Part shown: positions 47,875 through 57,013 of the stretch, piece by piece
How positions within the stretch are numbered: the stretch's first letter is position 1
Layout: the number at the start of each line of letters is the position of its first letter
NCBI RefSeq assembly: GCF_030814695.1
Contig: NZ_JAUSVL010000001.1
Span: forward strand, 1-64,000
DNA: 64,000 nucleotides
Direction: 5' to 3'
From: Oligosphaera ethanolica
Lineage (GTDB): Bacteria > Verrucomicrobiota > Lentisphaeria > Oligosphaerales > Oligosphaeraceae
Program-made: the position numbers and the translations under genes
Notes under the pieces: model-generated
What the model was told of the DNA's origin: nothing
Databases searched by the model: none
The model's input: only the letters and a program-made list of their open reading frames with translations

Positions 47875-50800
47875 ATGAAATCCGCTCTGTTGGTCATCTT
47901 GACCGCCGCGTGCACCTGCTCAGCCGCAACGCGTTTCGAAGCCGAAGACGCCCAACTCAGCAGCAACGCCCAACGCGTTGCCGCCGCCGACTCGTCCGGC
48001 GGCGCCCACATCACCCTCGTCCATTCCACCCGTGTCGATGATCCCAGCACCATCCCGGCCTCCGCAGTATTCACCCTCACGGCTCCTGCCACCGCCCACT
48101 CCCAGCTGCGCCTCCGCGTCAAAGCAACCTCGCAGGGCAATGACTCGCTCTGGTACGCGCTGGACAACCACCCCTTCCGCCAACTCATCGTCACCCCGCT
48201 TGGTCAATGGGCGGACCTGGCACTGCCACTGCCGACACTCCGCCCCGGCGAACATCGTCTCACTCTCACCGTCCGTGAGAGTGGCTGCGCCGTCGACTGC
48301 CTGTATCTTGTCCAACAAGAGCTTCTCCCCGCCAGCGCAGCAACGCTGTATCCCCCGCCACCGGTCACTCCGCCCGCCGAACACCCACGTGTCCTGATCC
48401 GCAGCGCGGACATCCCCGCCCTCCGCCAAAACCTGGTCCACCCGCAAAACCTACCCTTCTGGCAGCTCGTCCAACAACGCGCCGACGCGGAAAACAGCGG
48501 TATCCTCGACCCCACCAAACACCGCGGCAAAGCCGGCCTCTTCGACGCCAATGTCCTCACCGACATCCAATGCCTGGCCTTCCTCGCCTTGATCAATCAG
48601 GACGACACGACCGGCAAACGCGCCATTGCCACCATGACGATCTTCCTCAACAAGGTCGATTTTCAGCTGGATTTTCAGGACGTCACCCGGCAGATGGGCC
48701 AGACCATCTATACGGCCGCCCTGGTGTATGACTGGTGCTATCCGCTCATGAGCGCCGAGAACAAGCGGCATTTCATCAGCCGCGCCGAGGAAATCGCCGC
48801 CTTGATGGAAATCGGCTGCCCGCCCACGCGCCAGGGCGATATCACCGGCCATGCCGGTGAAGCTCAACTTTTCCGGGATCTGCTGTCCTTCGGCATCGCC
48901 TGCTACGACGAAAAATCCACGTTGTACCAAGTCTGCGCGGGCCGTTTCTTCCACCACATGGTGCCCTCCCGCCTGCTCTTCATGGCCTCTGGCCGCCACC
49001 ACCAGGGCTGCTGTTACGGCCCGTACCGCCTCCATTGGGAAATCTTCGCCGCCGTGCTCGTCCAACGCCTGGCCGGGCTTGAAGTCTTCCCACGAGAAGC
49101 CGTCCGCAGCCAGCTCAATGGCATCATCTACAATCTCCTGCCCGACGACTGGCACTTCACCAACGGCGACTGTTACCGCGGCAGGACCTGTACGCCTACC
49201 CTGCTGGCTATTGCCGCCTATTGCCATGACCCCATGGCCAAGGGCGAGTTCATCCGCCAGAAAGGCCTGGACTCGTTCCGCCGCGACCCCGTCACCTTCC
49301 TCCTCTTCAACGCCCCGGAATTGGCCGCCGCCGAACGCCGGGAATTGCCCCTCACCACGTTCTTCAGCGAGCCCCTCGGCGGCATGATCGCCCGCTCCGG
49401 CTGGGGCATGGGCGCCCGCGCTGACGTCGCCATCGTCGATATGCGCGGCGCCGGCTTTCTCTTCGGCAACCACCAGCATCCCGACGCCGGCGCCTTCCAA
49501 ATCTACCACCGCGCTCCCCTCGCCATCGACCCCGGCCAGTACGGCAAATACGGCACGGACTACGACATGCTCTTCAACAAACAGTCCATCGCCCATAACG
49601 TCTTGCTCATTCATGACCCCGACGAGAAGCGCCCCACCCGCAGCATCAACGACGGCGGCCAGCGCCTCCCCAACCAGCGCCGTGAGCCCGGCAGCCTCGA
49701 TACCCTCCTCAACAATGACTACCAGAACGGCGCCGTCGCTGCCCACGCCTTGGGCCCCGACCAAGCCCTGCCCATCTACAGCCACCTCAAATGCGATATC
49801 GCCAAAGCCTACAGCGACAAGCTCCGCGAATACACCCGCAGCTTCGTCTATTTCAACACCAACCAGACCAACGCCCCCGGCATTCTGCTGGTCTTCGATC
49901 GCGTCCTGGCCAGCAGCCCAAATTTTCGCAAGGAATGGACCGTCAATTCCTGCCAACAGCCCGACATCGCCAGCGACCGCTTCCGCATCGCCTATCGCGA
50001 CGACACCTTCGACGGCACCATGGAGGTCATCCCGCTCCTGCCGACCGCTGCGCAACGAACAATAACCAGTTCCCCCAGCGTCGTAGTCGGCGAACAGTCC
50101 TTCACTCCCCCGCGTCCAGAGTTGCCCTCCACCAACAGCGTCCGCACCAGCATCAGCCCGACAACCGCACAAAGCGAAGACCTCTTCCTCAATGTCCTCC
50201 CCATCGGCAAACATCCCGATGGCTGGCAGGCTCGTCTGCTTGAACTCAATGGCGCGGTTGGCGTCGACGTCCAGGAGCGGTACCTGGCTACTTTCGCCCG
50301 CGACGGCAAGCTCATCCGCAATCCTTTGCGCCTGGACCTCCCCGGCGAACGCCTCGTGTTGGTCACCGACCTGGCAGAAGGACCGTGGACCATCCGCAAA
50401 AATCAACAACCATGGGCAAAATGCCAGATCGCCAAGGGCAATCACTGTCTGTTTTTCCATGCCGACAAAGCATCCTACGAGCTGGTCCCCAACGGCCCCG
50501 AAGCACCGCCACTGCCCGCTTACGACCACCTGCGCGCCATCCCCGGCGGCGATGACAACGCGCTGTTTCTCAACGACCAGCTCATTCAGCAGCCATCAGG
50601 AATTGTCAGCCGCGACGGCCAACCCTACATGCCTATCGCCACCATGGCCAATCTCGCTGGCGCCACTTGGCAAAACAACCTGCTGCAGCTCGGCGATCTG
50701 AGTTGCCAATTTCAGCCCGACAGCGACATCATCCGCTGCCAAGGCCTGCGCGATTTGCCCATCAGCGCCCCGGCACGCGATATCGACGGCGTTCTCCACG

Positions 50801-51273
50801 CCCCCCTCGCTGAACTGGCGCGACTTCTCCGTTTCCGTGCCCAACACAACGACGTCGGCGGACTCCGTCTCGACAAAGATGACGACAGCCGCTACGCATG
50901 GCTCGTCGCCGCCTATGAAGACCAGCCCAATCGCGAACCCGTCAGCCGCGCGCTTGACGGCAATCCCAACAGCTACTGGGCACAAAATGCCAAACCAGCG
51001 ATGTTCACCGCCATCCTCGCCAAACCCGAAACCATCGCCGGCGTTGAAATCGCCTGGCACCGCGGCAACGAACGCTCATTCACCTTCGAAATCCAAACCT
51101 CTCGCGACGGTCAGTCCTTCACCACCGCCTATAAAGGCAACAGCAACCTCAACACCGCCGCGCAGACATATCTCTTCCCGGAAAAAACCGCCGCCCAATT
51201 CGTCCGCTTCCTCGGCTACGGCAGCAACCAGGGACCATGGACCAGCATCCGCGAATTCAAAATCCGCAAGTAA
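47875..51273 (+). CDS. Secreted heparinase II/III-like protein with C-terminal binding domains
   Basis: 1132 residues. The signal peptide is MKSALLVILTAACTCSAA. A beta-sandwich CBM-like domain spans about 20-150. The alpha-toroid and heparinase II/III-type beta domain follow (about 165-800), with FGNHQHPDAGAFQIYHRAPL (near residue 530) as the catalytic-His segment. A copper-amine-oxidase-N-like stalk segment lies at about 900-985, and an F5/8C-type module ends the protein (SRALDGNPNSYWAQNAK, FEIQTSRDGQSFTTAYKG). The family degrades acidic polysaccharides by beta-elimination. It is likely exported to the periplasm or outside. Confidence 0.85.
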   Translation: MKSALLVILTAACTCSAATRFEAEDAQLSSNAQRVAAADSSGGAHITLVHSTRVDDPSTIPASAVFTLTAPATAHSQLRLRVKATSQGNDSLWYALDNHPFRQLIVTPLGQWADLALPLPTLRPGEHRLTLTVRESGCAVDCLYLVQQELLPASAATLYPPPPVTPPAEHPRVLIRSADIPALRQNLVHPQNLPFWQLVQQRADAENSGILDPTKHRGKAGLFDANVLTDIQCLAFLALINQDDTTGKRAIATMTIFLNKVDFQLDFQDVTRQMGQTIYTAALVYDWCYPLMSAENKRHFISRAEEIAALMEIGCPPTRQGDITGHAGEAQLFRDLLSFGIACYDEKSTLYQVCAGRFFHHMVPSRLLFMASGRHHQGCCYGPYRLHWEIFAAVLVQRLAGLEVFPREAVRSQLNGIIYNLLPDDWHFTNGDCYRGRTCTPTLLAIAAYCHDPMAKGEFIRQKGLDSFRRDPVTFLLFNAPELAAAERRELPLTTFFSEPLGGMIARSGWGMGARADVAIVDMRGAGFLFGNHQHPDAGAFQIYHRAPLAIDPGQYGKYGTDYDMLFNKQSIAHNVLLIHDPDEKRPTRSINDGGQRLPNQRREPGSLDTLLNNDYQNGAVAAHALGPDQALPIYSHLKCDIAKAYSDKLREYTRSFVYFNTNQTNAPGILLVFDRVLASSPNFRKEWTVNSCQQPDIASDRFRIAYRDDTFDGTMEVIPLLPTAAQRTITSSPSVVVGEQSFTPPRPELPSTNSVRTSISPTTAQSEDLFLNVLPIGKHPDGWQARLLELNGAVGVDVQERYLATFARDGKLIRNPLRLDLPGERLVLVTDLAEGPWTIRKNQQPWAKCQIAKGNHCLFFHADKASYELVPNGPEAPPLPAYDHLRAIPGGDDNALFLNDQLIQQPSGIVSRDGQPYMPIATMANLAGATWQNNLLQLGDLSCQFQPDSDIIRCQGLRDLPISAPARDIDGVLHAPLAELARLLRFRAQHNDVGGLRLDKDDDSRYAWLVAAYEDQPNREPVSRALDGNPNSYWAQNAKPAMFTAILAKPETIAGVEIAWHRGNERSFTFEIQTSRDGQSFTTAYKGNSNLNTAAQTYLFPEKTAAQFVRFLGYGSNQGPWTSIREFKIRK

Positions 51274-51486
51274 ACGGGCTCCCCTCACTTTCCCGCTCGC
51301 TTGACGAGACCAGGCAAGTTCCCCGCCCCGGCTGCTCCCGGCTGCTGTCACTGGGGCACACAGTTGTGCGCCCCGAAAATTCGACTGCTGGCGACTGCTG
51401 CGCCGCTGCTGCGTCTTCTGCGCTTCGGCGTCCCATTCGTCCCCATTCGTCTCATTTGTTCACCCTCTGCCCTTCCCGAGAACAAT

Positions 51487-51520
51487 CAGGCCGTGGTCCC
51501 TTACGAGAAACCACGGCCTG
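51487..51520. terminator. Strong hairpin between convergent genes
   Basis: An 11-bp perfect stem (CAGGCCGTGGT / ACCACGGCCTG) with a 12-nt loop. It lies 213 bp after the heparinase-like stop and 53 bp after the secDF stop on the other strand, so it probably ends both transcripts. The rest of the spacer (51274-51486) shows nothing else. Confidence 0.7.
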
Positions 51521-51572
51521 GCATTTATCGCACTGCCTCAGTGCGTAGCGTTAGGAACTAGCCTCCGAATGC

Positions 51573-54326
51573 TTACGCCTTGGCGGTCGCCTCGGCATCC
51601 CGAGCCGCATTTTTCAGTGCCTCGGCATTGACCCGTTCCCGGCGCACCGCGCGCTTATGCCACGTGTTAATGAAGGCGCTGGCGATGAAAATCGTCGAGT
51701 AAGTACCGGTGAAGATACCGAAGAACATGATCAGGGCGAAGTCGAAGATCGCGCCACCGCCAAAGACCAGCAACGACACCACGACCAGCAAGGTCGTCAA
51801 AGACGTCAGTAAGGTCCGGCTCATGCTTTCATTCACCGCTTGGTTGATCAGCTCGTAGTAGCTCTTGTCCTTGTTGAGTTCACGCGTCTCGCGAATACGG
51901 TCGAAAATAACGATCGTGTCATTCAGCGAATAACCGAAGATGGTCATCAAAGCCGCCATCGCCGTCAAGGACAACTGCCCGCCACAGAGCATGAACAGGC
52001 CAGCAGAAACCAGCGCGTCGTGGGCAACTGCGAGCACCGCCGCGAGGCCGAACATCAGCTCGAAACGGAAAGCAAGGTAGACAATAATGCCCAAGGTGGA
52101 CAGCACGGCCGCCCAGATGGCGTCATTGCGGAACTTCGCGCCAACATTGCCACCAACCGTATTCGTCTGTTTCAAGCCGATCTTCACTTCCGGGAAGGCC
52201 TGGTCCAGGGCCATGCTGAACGCCGTATAGTCCACTTCCTGAACCTGATCCTTCACCTTGATGATGGGCAGCACGATTTCCAGCAGCCGTTCGCCGCCTT
52301 GCCCACGCTTGTAACCTACGCGCAGGTTGTCGCCATAGCCTTGAGTGCCGAGGAATTTGCGCACTTCGTCTACATCCGGCGCCTGACCGTCGCAGGTGTA
52401 GGCCAACTCGGTGCCGCCGGCGAAATCAAGACCAAGCGCATCCTTGGTGCCAAAGTAACGGACGCCAAAGCACGCCAGTGAAACAACGCAGAGGACAAGC
52501 GAGCCACGAATAGCATTCTTGCGATACTTCAGATAGTCCACATTCAGGTTCTCGAGGAACTTGAAGGTCCGCATAGGCAGGCCCTTGATGATGTCACGCA
52601 GCACCAGCAGGTCGAAAATGGCTCGCGTCATGAAGATCGCCGTGAACATACTGGCGAAAATACCAAAGCTCAGGGTGACCGCAAAGCCCTTCACCGAGCC
52701 ACTACCAAACTGATACATGAAGAAGGCCGTGACCAAGGTCGTCAAGTTGGAGTCAAAAATACTGCTGAATGCCCGCTGGTAGCCGGCCACAATCGCATTG
52801 CCAATGGTCTTGCCACGCTTGAGTTCCTCACGGATACGCTCGAAAATCAGCACGTTGGCATCAACCGCCATACCAATGGTCAAAACCATACCGGCAATGC
52901 CCGGCATGGTGATCGTCGCCTTGGTCAGAGCCATCGTGCCCAAAACCAGGACCGTATTCACCACCAGCGCACTGACGGCAATCAAGCCCGCCACGCGATA
53001 ATACCACATCATGAACAGTATCACTAGGGCCATGCCCAGCAGGCCGGCCCAGCTACCGCTGCGCACCGAGTCCGCACCCAGCGTCGGGTCCGTGCCAAAC
53101 TCGCTGTCGATATTCACCGTCACCGGCACGTTACCAGAGGCAATCACGCCAGACAGCCGCCGGGCTTCCTCAAACGTGAAACTGCCGCTGATCTCAGCCT
53201 GACCGCCGGAAATCGCTTCGCGGATATTCGGCGCGCTGTACACCACGCCATCCAGCACAATCGCCAGCTGCCGGCCGACGTTCTTGCCCGTCACGTCCGC
53301 AAAAGCCCGCGCTCCGCGGCTCTTGAAACGCAGACTGATCGACCAGTTGCCAAATTCGTCCACGTTCGGAAACGCCTTGTCCACATCTTCACCGCGAATC
53401 CGCTGCGGCGTCTTCTCAATGAAAACAACCTGGGTGATCAACTCGCCATTGCGCTCGCTCTCAATCTCTTTGCGGATCAGTCCCGGCGGCGTGCGGAAAT
53501 TCTGACGGTCGGCCATGTACTGGCTAACCAATTCATCGCTGTTCTCGGCAACCAGGTGAAATTCAAGTTTCGCAGCCTGCTTGATCGTCGAACGAATGTC
53601 CGACTTGTCCGCCTCGTCAACGCTGGGCATGCGCACTGATATGGTGTTTTTGCCCGTCGCCTTGATCTCCGGCTCGGTAACGCCCATGGAATTGAGCCGA
53701 TTGTCCATGATCACCAAAATCCGATCACGGATGTCTTCGACTTTCTCGTCCTTGGGCACGTCCTTTTCATTGAATCCCAGCACAAATTCCGTGCCGCCCT
53801 GCAAGTCCAAGCCCAGGCGCAACTTGCCGGCAGACTTCACCCGCACGTAGCGCAAAATAGTCTTGTTCGACGCCTTCGCCTGAAAAGGCACGTTCACAAA
53901 GTCACTCAGATTGATGCGATACAGATCGGCATTGCCCTGCGCCGCGCGCTCCAAGGCCTTATACCCCGAGATGCTCGCATCATCGCTGCGGACAGCCGCC
54001 ACACGACGCATCAGCTCAGCAAAATCCTTGACCTTCACCCACGCTTCGTAATCCGGCGATGCCTGCAGCTCCGAGTAGCTCTTCTGCAAGGCCTTGTACT
54101 CGTCGCTGTCCTTGGCCTCCATAGCGTCCAGCTTCGCCTTCAGCTCATCGGGATTGCCCACCTTCAGCACATTCTGAGACCGCGCCTGCAAAGCCGCCAA
54201 CTGCTTGGCACTGATACGGTCAAATTCGCCCAGATAGTCCTTGTCCCGGATGGGAAACATGGCCGACAACCAGCCAATGACCACCAGGGCGATGATGATC
54301 CAGCGAATGATCAGGGATTTTTTCAT
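51573..54326 (-). CDS. secDF: Protein translocase SecD-SecF fusion
   Basis: 917 residues, SecD and SecF in one chain. N-terminal helix 1 is IIRWIIIALVVIGWLSA. The periplasmic P1 region contains LRLGLDLQGGTEFVLGF. The SecD membrane core has GMAVDANVLIFERIREELKRG, and the SecF part has LDFAGGTELAYTCD then GYSLNDTIVIFDRIRE. It uses proton motive force to complete export by SecYEG. YajC lies 84 bp upstream on the same strand. An unusually long coil (about 30-120) follows helix 1. Confidence 0.95.
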   Translation of the reverse strand: MKKSLIIRWIIIALVVIGWLSAMFPIRDKDYLGEFDRISAKQLAALQARSQNVLKVGNPDELKAKLDAMEAKDSDEYKALQKSYSELQASPDYEAWVKVKDFAELMRRVAAVRSDDASISGYKALERAAQGNADLYRINLSDFVNVPFQAKASNKTILRYVRVKSAGKLRLGLDLQGGTEFVLGFNEKDVPKDEKVEDIRDRILVIMDNRLNSMGVTEPEIKATGKNTISVRMPSVDEADKSDIRSTIKQAAKLEFHLVAENSDELVSQYMADRQNFRTPPGLIRKEIESERNGELITQVVFIEKTPQRIRGEDVDKAFPNVDEFGNWSISLRFKSRGARAFADVTGKNVGRQLAIVLDGVVYSAPNIREAISGGQAEISGSFTFEEARRLSGVIASGNVPVTVNIDSEFGTDPTLGADSVRSGSWAGLLGMALVILFMMWYYRVAGLIAVSALVVNTVLVLGTMALTKATITMPGIAGMVLTIGMAVDANVLIFERIREELKRGKTIGNAIVAGYQRAFSSIFDSNLTTLVTAFFMYQFGSGSVKGFAVTLSFGIFASMFTAIFMTRAIFDLLVLRDIIKGLPMRTFKFLENLNVDYLKYRKNAIRGSLVLCVVSLACFGVRYFGTKDALGLDFAGGTELAYTCDGQAPDVDEVRKFLGTQGYGDNLRVGYKRGQGGERLLEIVLPIIKVKDQVQEVDYTAFSMALDQAFPEVKIGLKQTNTVGGNVGAKFRNDAIWAAVLSTLGIIVYLAFRFELMFGLAAVLAVAHDALVSAGLFMLCGGQLSLTAMAALMTIFGYSLNDTIVIFDRIRETRELNKDKSYYELINQAVNESMSRTLLTSLTTLLVVVSLLVFGGGAIFDFALIMFFGIFTGTYSTIFIASAFINTWHKRAVRRERVNAEALKNAARDAEATAKA

Positions 54327-54410
54327 AAACTCCTCGTGCTCTTAGGGTTTCTTCCAAATAGTGCTTTGTCGAATACGAAAATAGTATGGCGGGCGCCTGG
54401 GGCGCACCGA

Positions 54411-54758
54411 TCAGTCTTTTTTGTCGTCGTCGTGCAACACCGTCGCCACCGCACTGCGAATGACCTCGATGTCAACGCGCTCGGCCACGGTAATCTTCAC
54501 TGTTTTTTCGTCCACCCGGGAGATCGTGCCGATCACGCCGCCGCTGGTCATCACGCGGGTGCCGACGGTAAGCTTCTTGAGCAACTCTTGATGCTCCTTT
54601 TGCTTTTTCTGCTGCGGCCGGATCATCAGAAAATAAAGGATGCCCAGCAGGGGCACCATCATCAAAAATTGAAAGGCCATACCGCCGCCCGCCGACGGCT
54701 GGGCCTGCGCAAAAACACCAATGGCCTGTTGCATCATCTGTTCCACACTCTGCTCCAT
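54411..54758 (-). CDS. yajC: YajC, preprotein translocase subunit
   Basis: 115 residues from the ATG at 54758. One membrane helix (FLMMVPLLGILYFLMIRPQQ) is followed by the family core KKQKEHQELLKKLTVGTRVM, TSGGVIGTISRVDEKTV. It binds the SecDF complex. An upstream in-frame ATG at 54995 would add 79 residues of unlikely composition. It lies directly before secDF, as in many bacteria. Confidence 0.93.
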   Translation of the reverse strand: MEQSVEQMMQQAIGVFAQAQPSAGGGMAFQFLMMVPLLGILYFLMIRPQQKKQKEHQELLKKLTVGTRVMTSGGVIGTISRVDEKTVKITVAERVDIEVIRSAVATVLHDDDKKD

Positions 54759-55099
54759 ACTTCTGTTTGATTCTAAACCATGCCTAACAACACGTTTGCT
54801 CCCACAGGCCCAACGGGACCGCAGGGGGGAAAAATACGAAACGAGAAATGTACTGTCTGCACGCCAACTTGCAACCACAATCGCCGTTGACTCCATGCCT
54901 AGGTAGTTGATTTCTGCCATTTCGTGCTTACTTTTATGCCTCTGCATGCCACGCAGAAAGAGCCGGGCAATGCAGACGCCGGTGACCGCAGTCACTCAAC
55001 CAGCGGCAGCCATGGCGTACCATGGGCCGGCGCTTCTGTTATAGTCTCTTGCCGCACCCCCGCCCAGGAGCCGTATCCACCGAAAGAAAGGTCGCGCCG
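54759..55099. other. Divergent spacer, promoters presumed
   Basis: 341 bp between yajC and the GYF/RDD gene. It must hold promoters for both directions, but no clear box or operator stands out. No repeat family seen. Confidence 0.5.
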
Positions 55100-55837
55100 A
55101 TGGCAAGCGAACGCTTATATCTAGTCAAAAATGAGGCCGGCGAAGAAATGGGCCCGGCCGATCAGGATGCACTCGTCATTTGGGCCAAAGATGGCAAAAT
55201 CACCCCCGGCTGCAAAGTCCGCTCGACGCTCATCCCCCAATGGGAAGCAGCCGGCGGTGTCGATTTCCTTAAGCCATTCATCCTCGCCCAACAGGAAGCC
55301 GCCGTCAGGAAAAAGCAAAACAGCATCGTCAACATCATCAAGCGGCGGATCTTTTTGCGGGCCGAAGACATCATGGCCGACAGCGGCCTGGTCAAAGTCC
55401 GCATGGAAAGTTATCCTCGCGCCAATCTCCTGGTGCGCTATATGGCCGGGCTGACTGACACCGTGATCATGGCTCTGCTCGCTGCCGGCATCGCCTACCT
55501 CTGCACGCTCCTCTTCCAGCATGGCGTTTTCGGCAAGGAGCAGATATTCTACGTCGGCTTCGGCCTCTTCTGGGTCCTCTGCCTACTGTACTTCACACTC
55601 TCCATCGCCTACCGCACCCAGACCCTCGGCCAGCGCTACTGGGGTATCTTCCTCATCAAACAGGACGGCCAGTCCTTCTGGGTCGGGCGGGCCTTTTTCT
55701 ACACTATCTTCATGATTCCGCTGGGAATTTTCAGCGCCCTCTTCGCCTTGACCAGCGAGAACAAACTCAGCGCCCAGGAGTATCTCACCGGCACGCGCAT
55801 GGTCAAACTCAAGCTCATCAGCAAAAAACAACGCTAG
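55100..55837 (+). CDS. Membrane protein with N-terminal GYF_2-like and C-terminal RDD domains
   Basis: 245 residues from the ATG at 55100. The first 55 residues resemble the GYF_2 module (GEEMGPADQDALVIWAKDGK, then ITPGCKVRS). The RDD domain (about 105-245) has three hydrophobic stretches: TDTVIMALLAAGIAYLC, FYVGFGLFWVLCLLYF and FYTIFMIPLGIFSALF. RDD proteins include ion transporters, but most are unassigned. Its stop is 2 bp before the LptF/G start, so the two are likely one operon. Confidence 0.8.
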   Translation: MASERLYLVKNEAGEEMGPADQDALVIWAKDGKITPGCKVRSTLIPQWEAAGGVDFLKPFILAQQEAAVRKKQNSIVNIIKRRIFLRAEDIMADSGLVKVRMESYPRANLLVRYMAGLTDTVIMALLAAGIAYLCTLLFQHGVFGKEQIFYVGFGLFWVLCLLYFTLSIAYRTQTLGQRYWGIFLIKQDGQSFWVGRAFFYTIFMIPLGIFSALFALTSENKLSAQEYLTGTRMVKLKLISKKQR

Positions 55838-55839
55838 TC

Positions 55840-56982
55840 ATGCCATCTGCACATCACGCCCCCGCACAAGCAACAACGCGAGACGTATCATCCCGCCGGC
55901 GTCTTTCCACCATCCTCTCGGCCTATTTCTGCCGCGAATTCATCTTGCCGCTTTTTTGCGCGCTGCTTGCTTTCGCCGTCCTCTTCCTCATCAACGATGT
56001 TTTTGACGACCTGCCGGACTTCCTCAACCAGGATATCCCCGGCAGCGTCGTCATGCGCTATTTTCTTGCCAAGCAGCCCGCCAACCTCATCAATGTCATA
56101 CCCATCTCGGTACTGCTCGCAGCAAGCTTTATGGTCATGATGATGGGCAAGAACAGTGAGCTAACCGCCATGCGTGCCGCCGGCCTATCACTCGGCTCCT
56201 GCGCCTGGCCGGTATGGCTCGTCGCCAGCATCATGTGCCTGACTGTTTTCGCCATCGGCGAATCATGGGGACCAGCCGGCGCCAAGGCCGCTCATGACAT
56301 CCGTCGACAATGGGTGGATAAGGACGACGACCGCCTCACCCATATCGCCTTCGCCAACGCCCAGCAACGCCGTGACTGGTTCATCGAAGAACTACAGCAG
56401 AATGACACCGCCCAGAACGTCATCGTCCGCCAATACCGCCCCGACGGCAGCACCGATTGGGTCCTTAACGCCCTCAATGCCGAGTACCACGCCGACACCT
56501 GGACTTTCGTCGCCGGCGATATCAAACGCTACGACGAACGCGGCGCCCTCGTCGTCGGCGAACCCGAATTCTTCCACCAGCACCAGGAAAGCTTCGCGGA
56601 AGCACCCAGCGACATCCGTGGCCACAGCAAGGCCTGGGATCTGCTGACCATCCGCGAGCTGCGTGCGGTCCTCAATGGCAACATCCTGCCGGCCAGCCAA
56701 ATCCAGCGCCTGCTCAAGGTCATGTTCTGGCACCACCTGTGCTTTCCCCTGGCCAGCCTGGTCGGCGCCCTCTTCGGCATCGCCCTCACCATCGCCCAGG
56801 AACGCAGCGGCGTCATGAAGGGCTTCGCCACCGCCGTCGGCATGCTCGTGCTCTTCTACCTGGTCGGCCAATTTACCATGGTCATGGGCAAAAACGGCTG
56901 GCTGCCGGCCTTCGCTGCCGGTGCCCTGCCCAGCCTGGCTTTCACCGCCGGCGGCATCTTCACCATGTGGCGAAAACAATGA
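55840..56982 (+). CDS. LptF/LptG-family LPS-export permease
   Basis: 380 residues. Helices near the N-terminus (LFCALLAFAVLFLINDVFDD) are followed by the family motif GKNSELTAMRAAGLSL in the coupling loop. A periplasmic beta-jellyroll-like region (about 140-270) is followed by three C-terminal helices. The YjgP/YjgQ family moves LPS from the inner membrane with LptB. Only one of the F/G pair is here, and lptB is absent, so the partner must be elsewhere. Confidence 0.88.
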   Translation: MPSAHHAPAQATTRDVSSRRRLSTILSAYFCREFILPLFCALLAFAVLFLINDVFDDLPDFLNQDIPGSVVMRYFLAKQPANLINVIPISVLLAASFMVMMMGKNSELTAMRAAGLSLGSCAWPVWLVASIMCLTVFAIGESWGPAGAKAAHDIRRQWVDKDDDRLTHIAFANAQQRRDWFIEELQQNDTAQNVIVRQYRPDGSTDWVLNALNAEYHADTWTFVAGDIKRYDERGALVVGEPEFFHQHQESFAEAPSDIRGHSKAWDLLTIRELRAVLNGNILPASQIQRLLKVMFWHHLCFPLASLVGALFGIALTIAQERSGVMKGFATAVGMLVLFYLVGQFTMVMGKNGWLPAFAAGALPSLAFTAGGIFTMWRKQ

Positions 56983-57013
56983 ACGCCAACGCCACCACAG
57001 GACCACGCAGACC

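Noticed and set aside
48451..50529. A 692-codon open frame on the minus strand under the heparinase-like gene (similar shadows at 12215-13558, 7281-8960 and 38920-39987).
   Set aside because: Antisense frames stay open because of high G+C at third positions. The composition is improbable and no motif is recognisable, while the sense gene is clear.
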